From: VRUE01 sp963703175
GTDB lineage: Bacteria > Actinomycetota > Thermoleophilia > Solirubrobacterales > 70-9
Assembly: GCA_963703175.1 (NCBI GenBank)
Contig: OY969794.1
Location: 868,001 to 932,000 of the forward strand
Length of the DNA: 64,000 nt
Direction: 5' to 3'
Below the pieces are notes generated by a model. That model ran no database searches and had not been told where the DNA came from. It saw nothing but the letters and a program-made list of their open reading frames with translations. Every line of letters starts with the position of its first letter. The stretch's first letter is position 1. Positions 58,505 to 64,000 of the stretch are shown here, in pieces. A program made the position numbers and the translations under genes.

Positions 58505-59044
58505 TCATCCCCCACCGGCCGGCAGCATGACAAGGTGCTGGGCGTGGCCCGCCGCAAGCCAGGCGTCGAGCGTGCGCGGTTGAGCCGTGTAGAGCTGGGC
58601 AGCTTTGTCCACGTAGAAGTCGAGTGCTGCGTCCTCCAGTCCGTGGACGACCTGGAAGAAATCCGCTCGATTCTTGACCTGGGTGAAGTCGATTTCTTCT
58701 GCTTCGGCTTCGGTGTCGCCACCCAACCCACGAATTGACTTGGTCACAGCGTCGACGTATTCCTGCTCTTGGGCGCGCAGCCGCCGCCCAAGCACACGCT
58801 GCGGGCCGCGCAGTAGCGCCTGCCCATGCGTGTAGGCATCAAGAATCGTCAGCTCGCGGGTAAGCGCCGCGTTGAGGATCTCAGCATCGGAGCCCTTTTC
58901 CGGATCGGTCTCGGCGCCGTGACCGCTGCTGCCGCAGCCGTCAGCGACGATCAAAATCGCGGCCAAGGCGATGGCCAAGAAGGGGACGGCGCGGCCGAAG
59001 CCGCGCCGCCACCCAAAGCCACCTGCTGACGAATCTGAACCCAC
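58505..59044 (-). CDS. Ferritin-like lipoprotein
   Basis: A 179-residue protein with a lipoprotein-like signal (LAIALAAILIVADGCGSSGH) and a helical bundle: DAEILNAALTRELTILDAYT, RRLRAQEQEYVDAVTKSIRG and GLEDAALDFYVDKAAQLYTA. Glu residues in the helices fit a ferritin-like (DUF4439-type) fold. It precedes an MMPL exporter by 7 bp. No di-iron site was proven. Confidence 0.7.
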   Translation of the reverse strand: MGSDSSAGGFGWRRGFGRAVPFLAIALAAILIVADGCGSSGHGAETDPEKGSDAEILNAALTRELTILDAYTHGQALLRGPQRVLGRRLRAQEQEYVDAVTKSIRGLGGDTEAEAEEIDFTQVKNRADFFQVVHGLEDAALDFYVDKAAQLYTAQPRTLDAWLAAGHAQHLVMLPAGGG

Positions 59045-59095
59045 GGGCCGAAGAGCCTATGGGCTGATGATTGCCGGAGTGCTAGCCCCGGCTGA

Positions 59096-59800
59096 TTACT
59101 TCCGCTTGGCTTTTGCTTTGCCTTTGGCTTTCGCTTTTTTGCCCGCCGCTTTGGCTTTGCGCTTCGGCAGCTTCTTGGCAGCCTTCTCGGGTACCTCGTA
59201 GCCAAGTATCGAGACTGACATGTTGATGCCGTCCTCCTTTGACTTGGCAAGCCGTTTCACGCTCGACGCCTGGGCTTTCAACACCTGGGCCAATGCACTA
59301 CCAAGAATCGTGGTGATGTCGTTCCAGCCCTGCTCGTCGACCAACATCGGCGTCCAGCTCATGTGCCGATCCTCACGCTCGTCGAAAACTTCGACCTCTA
59401 GCGACGCCACGACGTCATCAAGAATCATCTGAAATAGATCCGCACTCATTGCCTCGCGGGCGGATTTCGGCAGCTCATGCCAGTCCCGATCCGTCAAAAA
59501 TGCGCGTGAAGTGGCGCGGTAGTAATGCTCGACCGCACCACGACGTGGCTCGGTTTTGACCAGCGTGATGACTTTGTAGTCCTTGAGGACTTTGACGTGG
59601 TAGCTGACCTGGCTCAGGCCTTCGTCGAGCTCCTTGGCCAGTTCATTCGGGCTGGCCATCCGTTCGTTGAGTATCGCCAGAATCTCAGCGCGAAGTTCGT
59701 GGGCCAGAGATTTGACTAGAGCCTGGTTTACACCTCGTTTGCTCTTGGCTCTCCCTTTTCCTTTTTTACGGCCTTTGGCGGTTTTGGTCTTTGCGGGCAA
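59096..59800 (-). CDS. ArsR-like regulator divergent from peptide gene 2
   Basis: This 234-residue protein has a Lys-rich N-terminus, an ArsR-type wHTH (SLAHELRAEILAILNERMAS then GLSQVSYHVKVLKDYKVITL), HYYRA, an effector-like domain with LVDEQGWNDITTILG, then the end motif DGINMSVSILGYE and a Lys/Ala-rich tail. TTG 59800 is preferred: GGAGGAG (59806-59812) lies five bases upstream, whereas the longer frames lack one. It has the same architecture as the units of 20010-21251. Peptide gene 2 begins 200 bp away on the opposite strand. Confidence 0.8.
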   Translation of the reverse strand: MPAKTKTAKGRKKGKGRAKSKRGVNQALVKSLAHELRAEILAILNERMASPNELAKELDEGLSQVSYHVKVLKDYKVITLVKTEPRRGAVEHYYRATSRAFLTDRDWHELPKSAREAMSADLFQMILDDVVASLEVEVFDEREDRHMSWTPMLVDEQGWNDITTILGSALAQVLKAQASSVKRLAKSKEDGINMSVSILGYEVPEKAAKKLPKRKAKAAGKKAKAKGKAKAKRK

Positions 59801-60000
59801 AGTGACTCCTCCGATCGTTGCTGGGTGGCTTAACCACTCCATCGTATTGACCACAAAGGCTGTTTTCCAGCCCAAATGCAGACTAATTGCTTCCTATGTG
59901 CGAAATAGTGGAACTTTCTCCAGCATTCGCAAGGTCGGGCGCACGCGCCAACGGCGCAGGGAGATACAGAGGAAACGGGTTCGCGGAGGGGGTGATGTAG

Positions 60001-60060
60001 ATGAAGATCGCCGTGTCAGAGGCAGTCGTCCCGATGGTTTCGATCCACAAGGTCGGCTAA
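60001..60060 (+). CDS. 19-residue peptide gene 2 (MKIAVSEAVVPMVSIHKVG)
   Basis: ATG 60001 to TAA 60060 encodes MKIAVSEAVVPMVSIHKVG, matching peptide 1 at M, K, A, V, E, A, V, P, S, I, K, G (12/19). GGAGGGGGTGAT (59985-59996) gives a strong ribosome-binding site. A hairpin (60088-60123) follows. Conserved Glu7, Pro11, Ser14-Ile15 and the terminal Gly suggest specific recognition. It shares a neighbourhood with two wHTH paralogues and a ThiF/RRE enzyme. Confidence 0.7.
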   Translation: MKIAVSEAVVPMVSIHKVG

Positions 60061-60087
60061 GCGCTCAAGGCAGAGCACCTAGCTTCC

Positions 60088-60123
60088 GCGGAGCCTCGTC
60101 CACCTTCACGGGCGGGGCTCCGC
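60088..60123 (+). terminator. Hairpin after peptide gene 2
   Basis: GCGGAGCC (60088-60095) pairs with GGCTCCGC (60116-60123), and CGTCC/GGGCG inside extends it. It starts 27 bp after the peptide stop and ends 17 bp before the glycosylase gene, echoing the layout at peptide gene 1. Confidence 0.55.
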
Positions 60124-60140
60124 ATGATTCAGTTGGGTTA

Positions 60141-60818
60141 ATGGCGACCCTGTCAGAGCTTGCAGCCGAGGTCCACGCTTGTCACCGCTGTCCGCGCCTG
60201 GTCGCGTGGCGCGAGGCCAGCGCGGCGGCGGCGCCGCGACGCTTTCAGGGCGAGGATTACTGGGCGCGGCCAGTTGCCGGCTTCGGCGACCCGGACGCGC
60301 GTATCGCGATCGTTGGCCTTGCACCCGCGGCGCACGGCGCCAATCGCACCGGGCGGATGTTTACCGGTGACCGCTCCGGCGACTGGCTCTACGCGGCCCT
60401 GCACCGTGCCGGCTACGCGAATCAACCCGAGTCACTCAGCGCGGGAGACGGCCTGCGCCTGCACGACGCGTACATCACTGCCGTTGTCCGCTGTGCACCC
60501 CCTGAGAACCGGCCGACACCGGCCGAGCGCGACAACTGCCTGCCCTTCGTCGCGCGAGAGCTACAGCTGCTTGATCGGTGCCAGACAATCGTCACCCTTG
60601 GCGGGTTTGCTTGGGACGGTGCGCTGCGGGCGCTGCGCGAGCTGGGAAATCCGTTGCCCCGGCCAAAGCCCCGTTTCGGCCATGGCGCCGAAGCCGAAGT
60701 CGCGGGCTGGAAACTGCTCGGTTGCTACCACCCCAGCCAGCAAAACACCTTCACCGGTCGCCTCACCGTGCCAATGCTCGACGACATCTTCAGCCGTGCT
60801 CGTGAGCTAAGCGAGTAG
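60141..60818 (+). CDS. Uracil-DNA glycosylase, family 5 (UdgB-like)
   Basis: A 225-residue glycosylase with Fe-S cysteines at the N-terminus (HACHRCPRL, Cys14/Cys17), motif A GLAPAAHGANRTGRMF and the C-terminal HPSQQNTFTGR motif. It removes uracil and related bases from DNA. ATG 60141 is used; a longer upstream frame overlaps peptide gene 2 and is rejected. Confidence 0.92.
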   Translation: MATLSELAAEVHACHRCPRLVAWREASAAAAPRRFQGEDYWARPVAGFGDPDARIAIVGLAPAAHGANRTGRMFTGDRSGDWLYAALHRAGYANQPESLSAGDGLRLHDAYITAVVRCAPPENRPTPAERDNCLPFVARELQLLDRCQTIVTLGGFAWDGALRALRELGNPLPRPKPRFGHGAEAEVAGWKLLGCYHPSQQNTFTGRLTVPMLDDIFSRARELSE

Positions 60819-60821
60819 CCG

Positions 60822-61451
60822 CTACTGCAGGGTGTCGACCTCACCGGCCTTGCGCTCGGAGACGCTGGATATGGTCTCGAACGCGGCCAGCATTACCGAG
60901 ACTGGGATACCCGGCTCTGACGAAGCCTTGCGGCGCTTTGCGCAGCGCTCCTGAATCGCCTGAATCCGATCCAAGGAAGCTCGTGTCGCCCGCATTAGTT
61001 CCTTCCAACCCCGCTCGTCGAGCAGCAGCCAAGTTCGGCTCAGGTGCCGATTGCGCGCATCGAGGGCGCCGGCATCGAGGGCGCCGATTAGCTCCTCGAT
61101 GATCTGCCGAAGAATGTCGGCGCTGAGGGTGGATCGAATCTGCTGCGGAATCCCCATCCAGTCAAAGTCATCGAAATTTAGAACTGGGGCGCACGGCTCG
61201 TAAAAATGCTCGTCGAACCCCCGCCGTTGCACCGTTCGGACAAGCCTGATCAGGTTCCGCTTCTTCAGTTCGCGGAAGTGGTAACTCACTTCAGACACGT
61301 CGAGATCGAGTTCCTCGGCGATTTCCGTTGGACTCGCTAGTCCCTTTTCACAGACTGTCACCCACACGTGACCCCGCAGCGGATGGGTGAAGGCTTTGGC
61401 CACTGTCGGGTCGATGACCTGTTTGAGTTTTTTCCCATGCGAGCTGGCCAT
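60822..61451 (-). CDS. Third paralogous winged-helix regulator
   Basis: This 209-residue protein has an ArsR-like wHTH (THPLRGHVWVTVCEKGLASP then DVSEVSYHFRELKKRNLIRL), HFYEPC, an effector-like domain with LLLDERGWKELMRATRASLD and the end motif GIPVSVMLAAFE. It is a single-unit homologue of the other two regulators. It is divergent from the ThiF/RRE gene (196 bp) and no peptide gene of the family was found between them. Confidence 0.82.
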   Translation of the reverse strand: MASSHGKKLKQVIDPTVAKAFTHPLRGHVWVTVCEKGLASPTEIAEELDLDVSEVSYHFRELKKRNLIRLVRTVQRRGFDEHFYEPCAPVLNFDDFDWMGIPQQIRSTLSADILRQIIEELIGALDAGALDARNRHLSRTWLLLDERGWKELMRATRASLDRIQAIQERCAKRRKASSEPGIPVSVMLAAFETISSVSERKAGEVDTLQ

Positions 61452-61647
61452 GACGACCCTCCATTTTCAAATTGATCTGTGGTTTCCCAGCGGCCGTGCC
61501 AGCCTAGTACCGGGGGCGGACTCCAGTTGGTGCCCGAACGCTATGACCCGTCCCAGCGAGGTGAACTAGCGGCCCATATGAATTGCTGAAACTCATTAAA
61601 GCAATCAACTGGTCCCAAGTGGGACTTCGACAAAGGGGCGGCAGACA

Positions 61648-62760
61648 ATGGCTAGACCGAGGATCAAGCGCACCACCGAGCAGATCGAGGCACCAAACGG
61701 CGACCTCTACCTGCTCCGGCCGAGCGCCAGGACCGACATTCAAATCGAGAATCCCGACGCAGAGGGACGAAGTCTGCTCGCGGCCTTGGACGGAACCCTC
61801 GAGCGCGAAGAGCTCGAGGAGCGCTTTGGTAAGGACACGGTCGGAGACCTCCTTGCTCAGCTGGAGGAGCTCGGCTTGGTCGAGGACGCTGCCGACGACG
61901 ACTTGATCCCACAAGCAACTACCGAACGCTTCGATCGTCAGATTCGCTACTTCTCCGACATCACCACCGGACCGACGCCGTCGCAATGCCAGGCACGACT
62001 CGAGAGCGCCCGCATCGTCGTCCTCGGGGTTGGCGGGCTCGGCGGCTGGTCCGCCCTCTCGCTTGCCTGCTGCGGGGTTGGGGAGATGCTGCTGATCGAC
62101 GGCGATCGGGTCGAGGAGAGCAACCTCAACCGGCAGGTTCTCTACACGGAGGCCGACATCGGTCGACCCAAGGTCGAGGTAGCCGCGGAGCGGCTCGGCG
62201 CCTTCAACTCGCGCATGCGGCTCGACACGATTCCCGAGCGGGTCGACGGCGAAGAGTCAGTTGCCGCGGTGATCGACGGCTACGACCTGGTGATCGATGC
62301 CGCAGACTGGCCCGCGCACGAAATCGAGCAATGGGTCAACGGTGCCTGCTTTGAGGCGGAGATCCCCTACATCACGATGAGCCATTTCCCGCCGATTGCC
62401 CGCGTGGGGCCGCTCTATATCCCCGGGATAACTGGCTGCTTCGCCTGCCAGGTCGCCGCCTACCGGCGCAGCTACCCGATGTTCGATGTTGCGATCGAAC
62501 AACGCCGCGCAAAGCCATCGCCAGCGGCGACCCTAGGGCCAGCCTGCGGCCTGATCGGCGGCCAGGTCGGCCTCGACATCATGCACCACCTGACCGGGCT
62601 GGCCGAGCCCTCAACCCAAGGCGTCGGCCACATCTACGACCTGCGCACGATGGAGGTAGAACGCGAGCCAGTGGTGCCCGAGCCAGACTGCCCCGTCTGT
62701 GGCCACCTGCCTACCGCGGTACCGCGTGGCGAGGGAGAGACGAAGGCGGGTCGCAAGTAA
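61648..62760 (+). CDS. ThiF-family adenylyltransferase with PqqD/RRE-like N-terminus
   Basis: A 370-residue protein. Residues about 15-82 (GDLYLLRPSARTDIQIENPD, then LLAALDGTLEREELEERFGK and LLAQLEELGLVED) form a PqqD-like winged helix of the kind that binds RiPP leader peptides. The E1 domain follows, with VLGVGGLGGWS (125-135), the nucleotide aspartate Asp151, NLNRQ at 159-163, and zinc cysteines Cys264/Cys267 and Cys348/Cys351. Such enzymes adenylate peptide or protein C-termini. Near peptide gene 2, it is a candidate modifier of the Gly-ending peptide (inference). Confidence 0.82.
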   Translation: MARPRIKRTTEQIEAPNGDLYLLRPSARTDIQIENPDAEGRSLLAALDGTLEREELEERFGKDTVGDLLAQLEELGLVEDAADDDLIPQATTERFDRQIRYFSDITTGPTPSQCQARLESARIVVLGVGGLGGWSALSLACCGVGEMLLIDGDRVEESNLNRQVLYTEADIGRPKVEVAAERLGAFNSRMRLDTIPERVDGEESVAAVIDGYDLVIDAADWPAHEIEQWVNGACFEAEIPYITMSHFPPIARVGPLYIPGITGCFACQVAAYRRSYPMFDVAIEQRRAKPSPAATLGPACGLIGGQVGLDIMHHLTGLAEPSTQGVGHIYDLRTMEVEREPVVPEPDCPVCGHLPTAVPRGEGETKAGRK

Positions 62761-62891
62761 TCGGGATACGCAGGCGCAGAGCGCGCCGCGCGTCGAAAGC
62801 CATCCACATGCCAACCAGGGTTATCCCCGAGAGGTGCCCGATCATCAAGACTCCGCGCGACGGAACCGCGATACCTAGAATGACCCCGAGC

Positions 62892-62964
62892 GCCGGCGTA
62901 GCTCAGTTGGTAGAGCACTTCATTCGTAATGAAGGGGTCCCCGGTTCAAGTCCGGGCGTCGGCT
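62892..62964 (+). tRNA. tRNA-Thr (anticodon CGT)
   Basis: The acceptor GCCGGCG pairs with CGTCGGC with one G-T pair and discriminator T. The anticodon arm CTTCA-TTCGTAA-TGAAG gives CGT (threonine, codon ACG). The T arm is CCCGG-TTCAAGT-CCGGG. CCA is not encoded. Confidence 0.97.
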
Positions 62965-62984
62965 CTTAGCCGCACCAGGGAGGG

Positions 62985-63698
62985 CTAGGACAGCGGGGTA
63001 CCGGCGAGGCTGGCAACTTTCCAGCTGCCGTCTTCGTTCGCCATCGGCATCGCCAGGACCGTGCCGTCGATACCGGTATAGATGACGAAGGACTGGTCGC
63101 CTTCAACCCTCAGCGAGCCGACGTTAGCCTTTTCTGCTTCGGCCTTCATCGAGCTTTTCGCGGCAGGGTTCGTCAGTTTTCCAAGGATCCCCGCGCAGCT
63201 CTTGTCTTCGATCTGTTTCGACTGGGCACCGAGTTTTTCGAACGATTCGACAACTGCCTTCGACATGTAGTCGCAGGCAGCCGCCCAATTGCCCTCGGCG
63301 CGCGCATCGAGGAAGTTGTGCAGAGCGACGGCAGCCGCGTTGAGCTCCGGGGTATCCGCCTCTTCGCCGAATTCCTGGACGCTGTTGTCGCCGCCCTTGA
63401 CCCGGAACTGCGTCGAACCGCCGCCAGAGTCGTTGTGCTGTTTGGGGACGAACTTGGCTGCTTCGTCGGCTTTGGATTTGCCGGACCCTTCGTCGCCGGA
63501 GCCGGACTTGCCTTCATTGCCGCTCTTCGTATCACCCTGCTTCGAAACGCTATCGCCCGAGTTACCTTCCGCCTGGCTCTGGCTGCCGCCCTCAGCATTA
63601 GTCGCGCTGGAGCTATCGCTTCCCCCGCAAGCAGCCAGACCCAAAGCCACGAGCAGCACAGCGAGTCCCGCGGCCAGCGTCTTCGAAACTCTCCTCAC
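62985..63698 (-). CDS. Lipoprotein with disordered linker and small C-terminal domain
   Basis: This 237-residue lipoprotein begins at GTG 63698 with signal LAAGLAVLLVALGLAACGGS. A Ser/Gly/Lys linker (about 28-95) leads to a domain with AVALHNFLDARAEGNWAAAC, DYMSKAVVESFEKLG and LRVEGDQSFVIYTGIDGT, resembling the NTF2-like lipoproteins of actinobacteria. Two cysteines could form a disulfide. Function unknown. Confidence 0.75.
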   Translation of the reverse strand: MRRVSKTLAAGLAVLLVALGLAACGGSDSSSATNAEGGSQSQAEGNSGDSVSKQGDTKSGNEGKSGSGDEGSGKSKADEAAKFVPKQHNDSGGGSTQFRVKGGDNSVQEFGEEADTPELNAAAVALHNFLDARAEGNWAAACDYMSKAVVESFEKLGAQSKQIEDKSCAGILGKLTNPAAKSSMKAEAEKANVGSLRVEGDQSFVIYTGIDGTVLAMPMANEDGSWKVASLAGTPLS

Positions 63699-63825
63699 GG
63701 ATTTGATTCTAGAGAACGGCACATTTGTGTACATCTGAGCAAGCGCCCCGCCAGGCCGAGTCCGGCAGGGCAATAAGAAGGAGAATAAACATACACGTAC
63801 GGAAATGCCAAGGAACGAGAATGGT

Positions 63826-64000
63826 ATGAGGCAACCGGGGCCCATAGGATCGGTGCCGATGGCGGAGGGGATTTCCATCGTTCTGGCCGACGACCACACG
63901 GTCGTTCGACGGGCGCTCCTGCTGCTGCTGGAGGAGGAGCCGGGCTTCGAAGTCGTCGCCGAGGCAGAGGATGCCGAGGGGGCGATCCGCTACCTGCGCG
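63826..64000 (+). CDS. NarL/LuxR-family response regulator (partial)
   Basis: The frame reads EGISIVLADDHTVVRRALLL, then LLEEEPGFEVVAEAEDAEGA and runs off the window. This is the start of a receiver domain: the DDH acidic pair binds metal and a phospho-Asp would follow beyond the edge. ATG 63826 or ATG 63859 may be the start. A sensor kinase is not visible. Confidence 0.85.
   Translation, partial: MRQPGPIGSVPMAEGISIVLADDHTVVRRALLLLLEEEPGFEVVAEAEDAEGAIRYLR

Noticed and set aside
61452..61647. A third member of the 19-residue peptide family between the third regulator and ThiF
   Set aside because: No frame on either strand matches the MKxAVxEAxVP pattern; only an unrelated frame beginning MTTLHFQIDL is present.
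1..64000. CRISPR array
   Set aside because: No regularly spaced short direct repeats were seen; repeats present are palindromic elements, att copies and a cassette duplication.

Overview
This 64 kb window is high-GC bacterial chromosome. It looks actinobacterial and most resembles class Thermoleophilia (Solirubrobacterales-like). The lineage is inferred from gene content: a dnaX-ybaB-recR operon with a short SRP RNA nearby, an Rv2578c-type radical SAM protein behind an actinobacterial CGAAC-N4-GTTCG SOS box, deazaflavin-type DUF385 protein, a DUF5995 protein, YrbE permeases, many GTG starts and many TetR/wHTH regulators. No rRNA or named marker fixes the species.

Layout. 0-10 kb is core: recR (cut by the window edge), ybaB, dnaX, a GT-C-like membrane protein, acetolactate decarboxylase, an ABC exporter, SRP RNA and a CPA2 antiporter. 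10.1-19.9 kb is an accessory island rooted in a tRNA-Val(CAC). The 3' half of the tRNA plus its downstream sequence (about 130 bp) recurs as a direct repeat at 16.46 kb, and shorter att-like remnants lie at 18.46, 19.18 and 19.89 kb. The island carries a delta-60 repeat secreted protein, an XRE-ImmA/IrrE regulator-protease pair, a divergent ubiquitin-like conjugation operon (multiubiquitin-like Ubl, E2-like protein, JAB-E1 fusion, small Lys/Arg-rich protein), a possible HExxH protein, a candidate toxin-antitoxin pair, and two near-identical VapBC cassettes, each bounded by att-like sequence. 20-22.4 kb holds a two-module wHTH regulator divergent from a 19-residue peptide gene, then two small wHTH proteins. 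22.6-36 kb holds an MMPL exporter with TetR, a membrane-anchored metacaspase, translation and redox enzymes, a GntR-YrbE-YrbE operon, an alcohol dehydrogenase and an HD-GYP protein. 36-43 kb is an MFS gene and a complete oligopeptide ABC importer. 43-58 kb holds DNA repair and nucleotide genes, TetR/MerR regulators, tRNA-Tyr, the primary sigma factor, FolE2, PgsA and a second MMPL exporter. 58.5-62.8 kb holds a second wHTH regulator divergent from a homologous 19-residue peptide gene, a uracil-DNA glycosylase, a third paralogous regulator and a ThiF-family enzyme with a PqqD/RRE-like N-terminus. The window ends in tRNA-Thr, a lipoprotein and a truncated NarL-type response regulator.

Most striking: (1) two unlinked 19-codon genes encode MK[LI]AV[CS]EA[AV]VP[AM][IV]SI[NH]K[AV]G. 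Each has a strong ribosome-binding site, a downstream hairpin and a divergent paralogous wHTH regulator, which suggests a peptide-regulator (signalling or RiPP-like) system; a ThiF/RRE gene lies near one copy. (2) The tRNA island carries a bacterial ubiquitin-like system. (3) A family of 92-98 bp palindromic elements sits in frame inside dnaX and at the end of a radical SAM gene. Two copies differ by paired, structure-preserving substitutions. Unrelated large palindromes are inserted in or between other genes.
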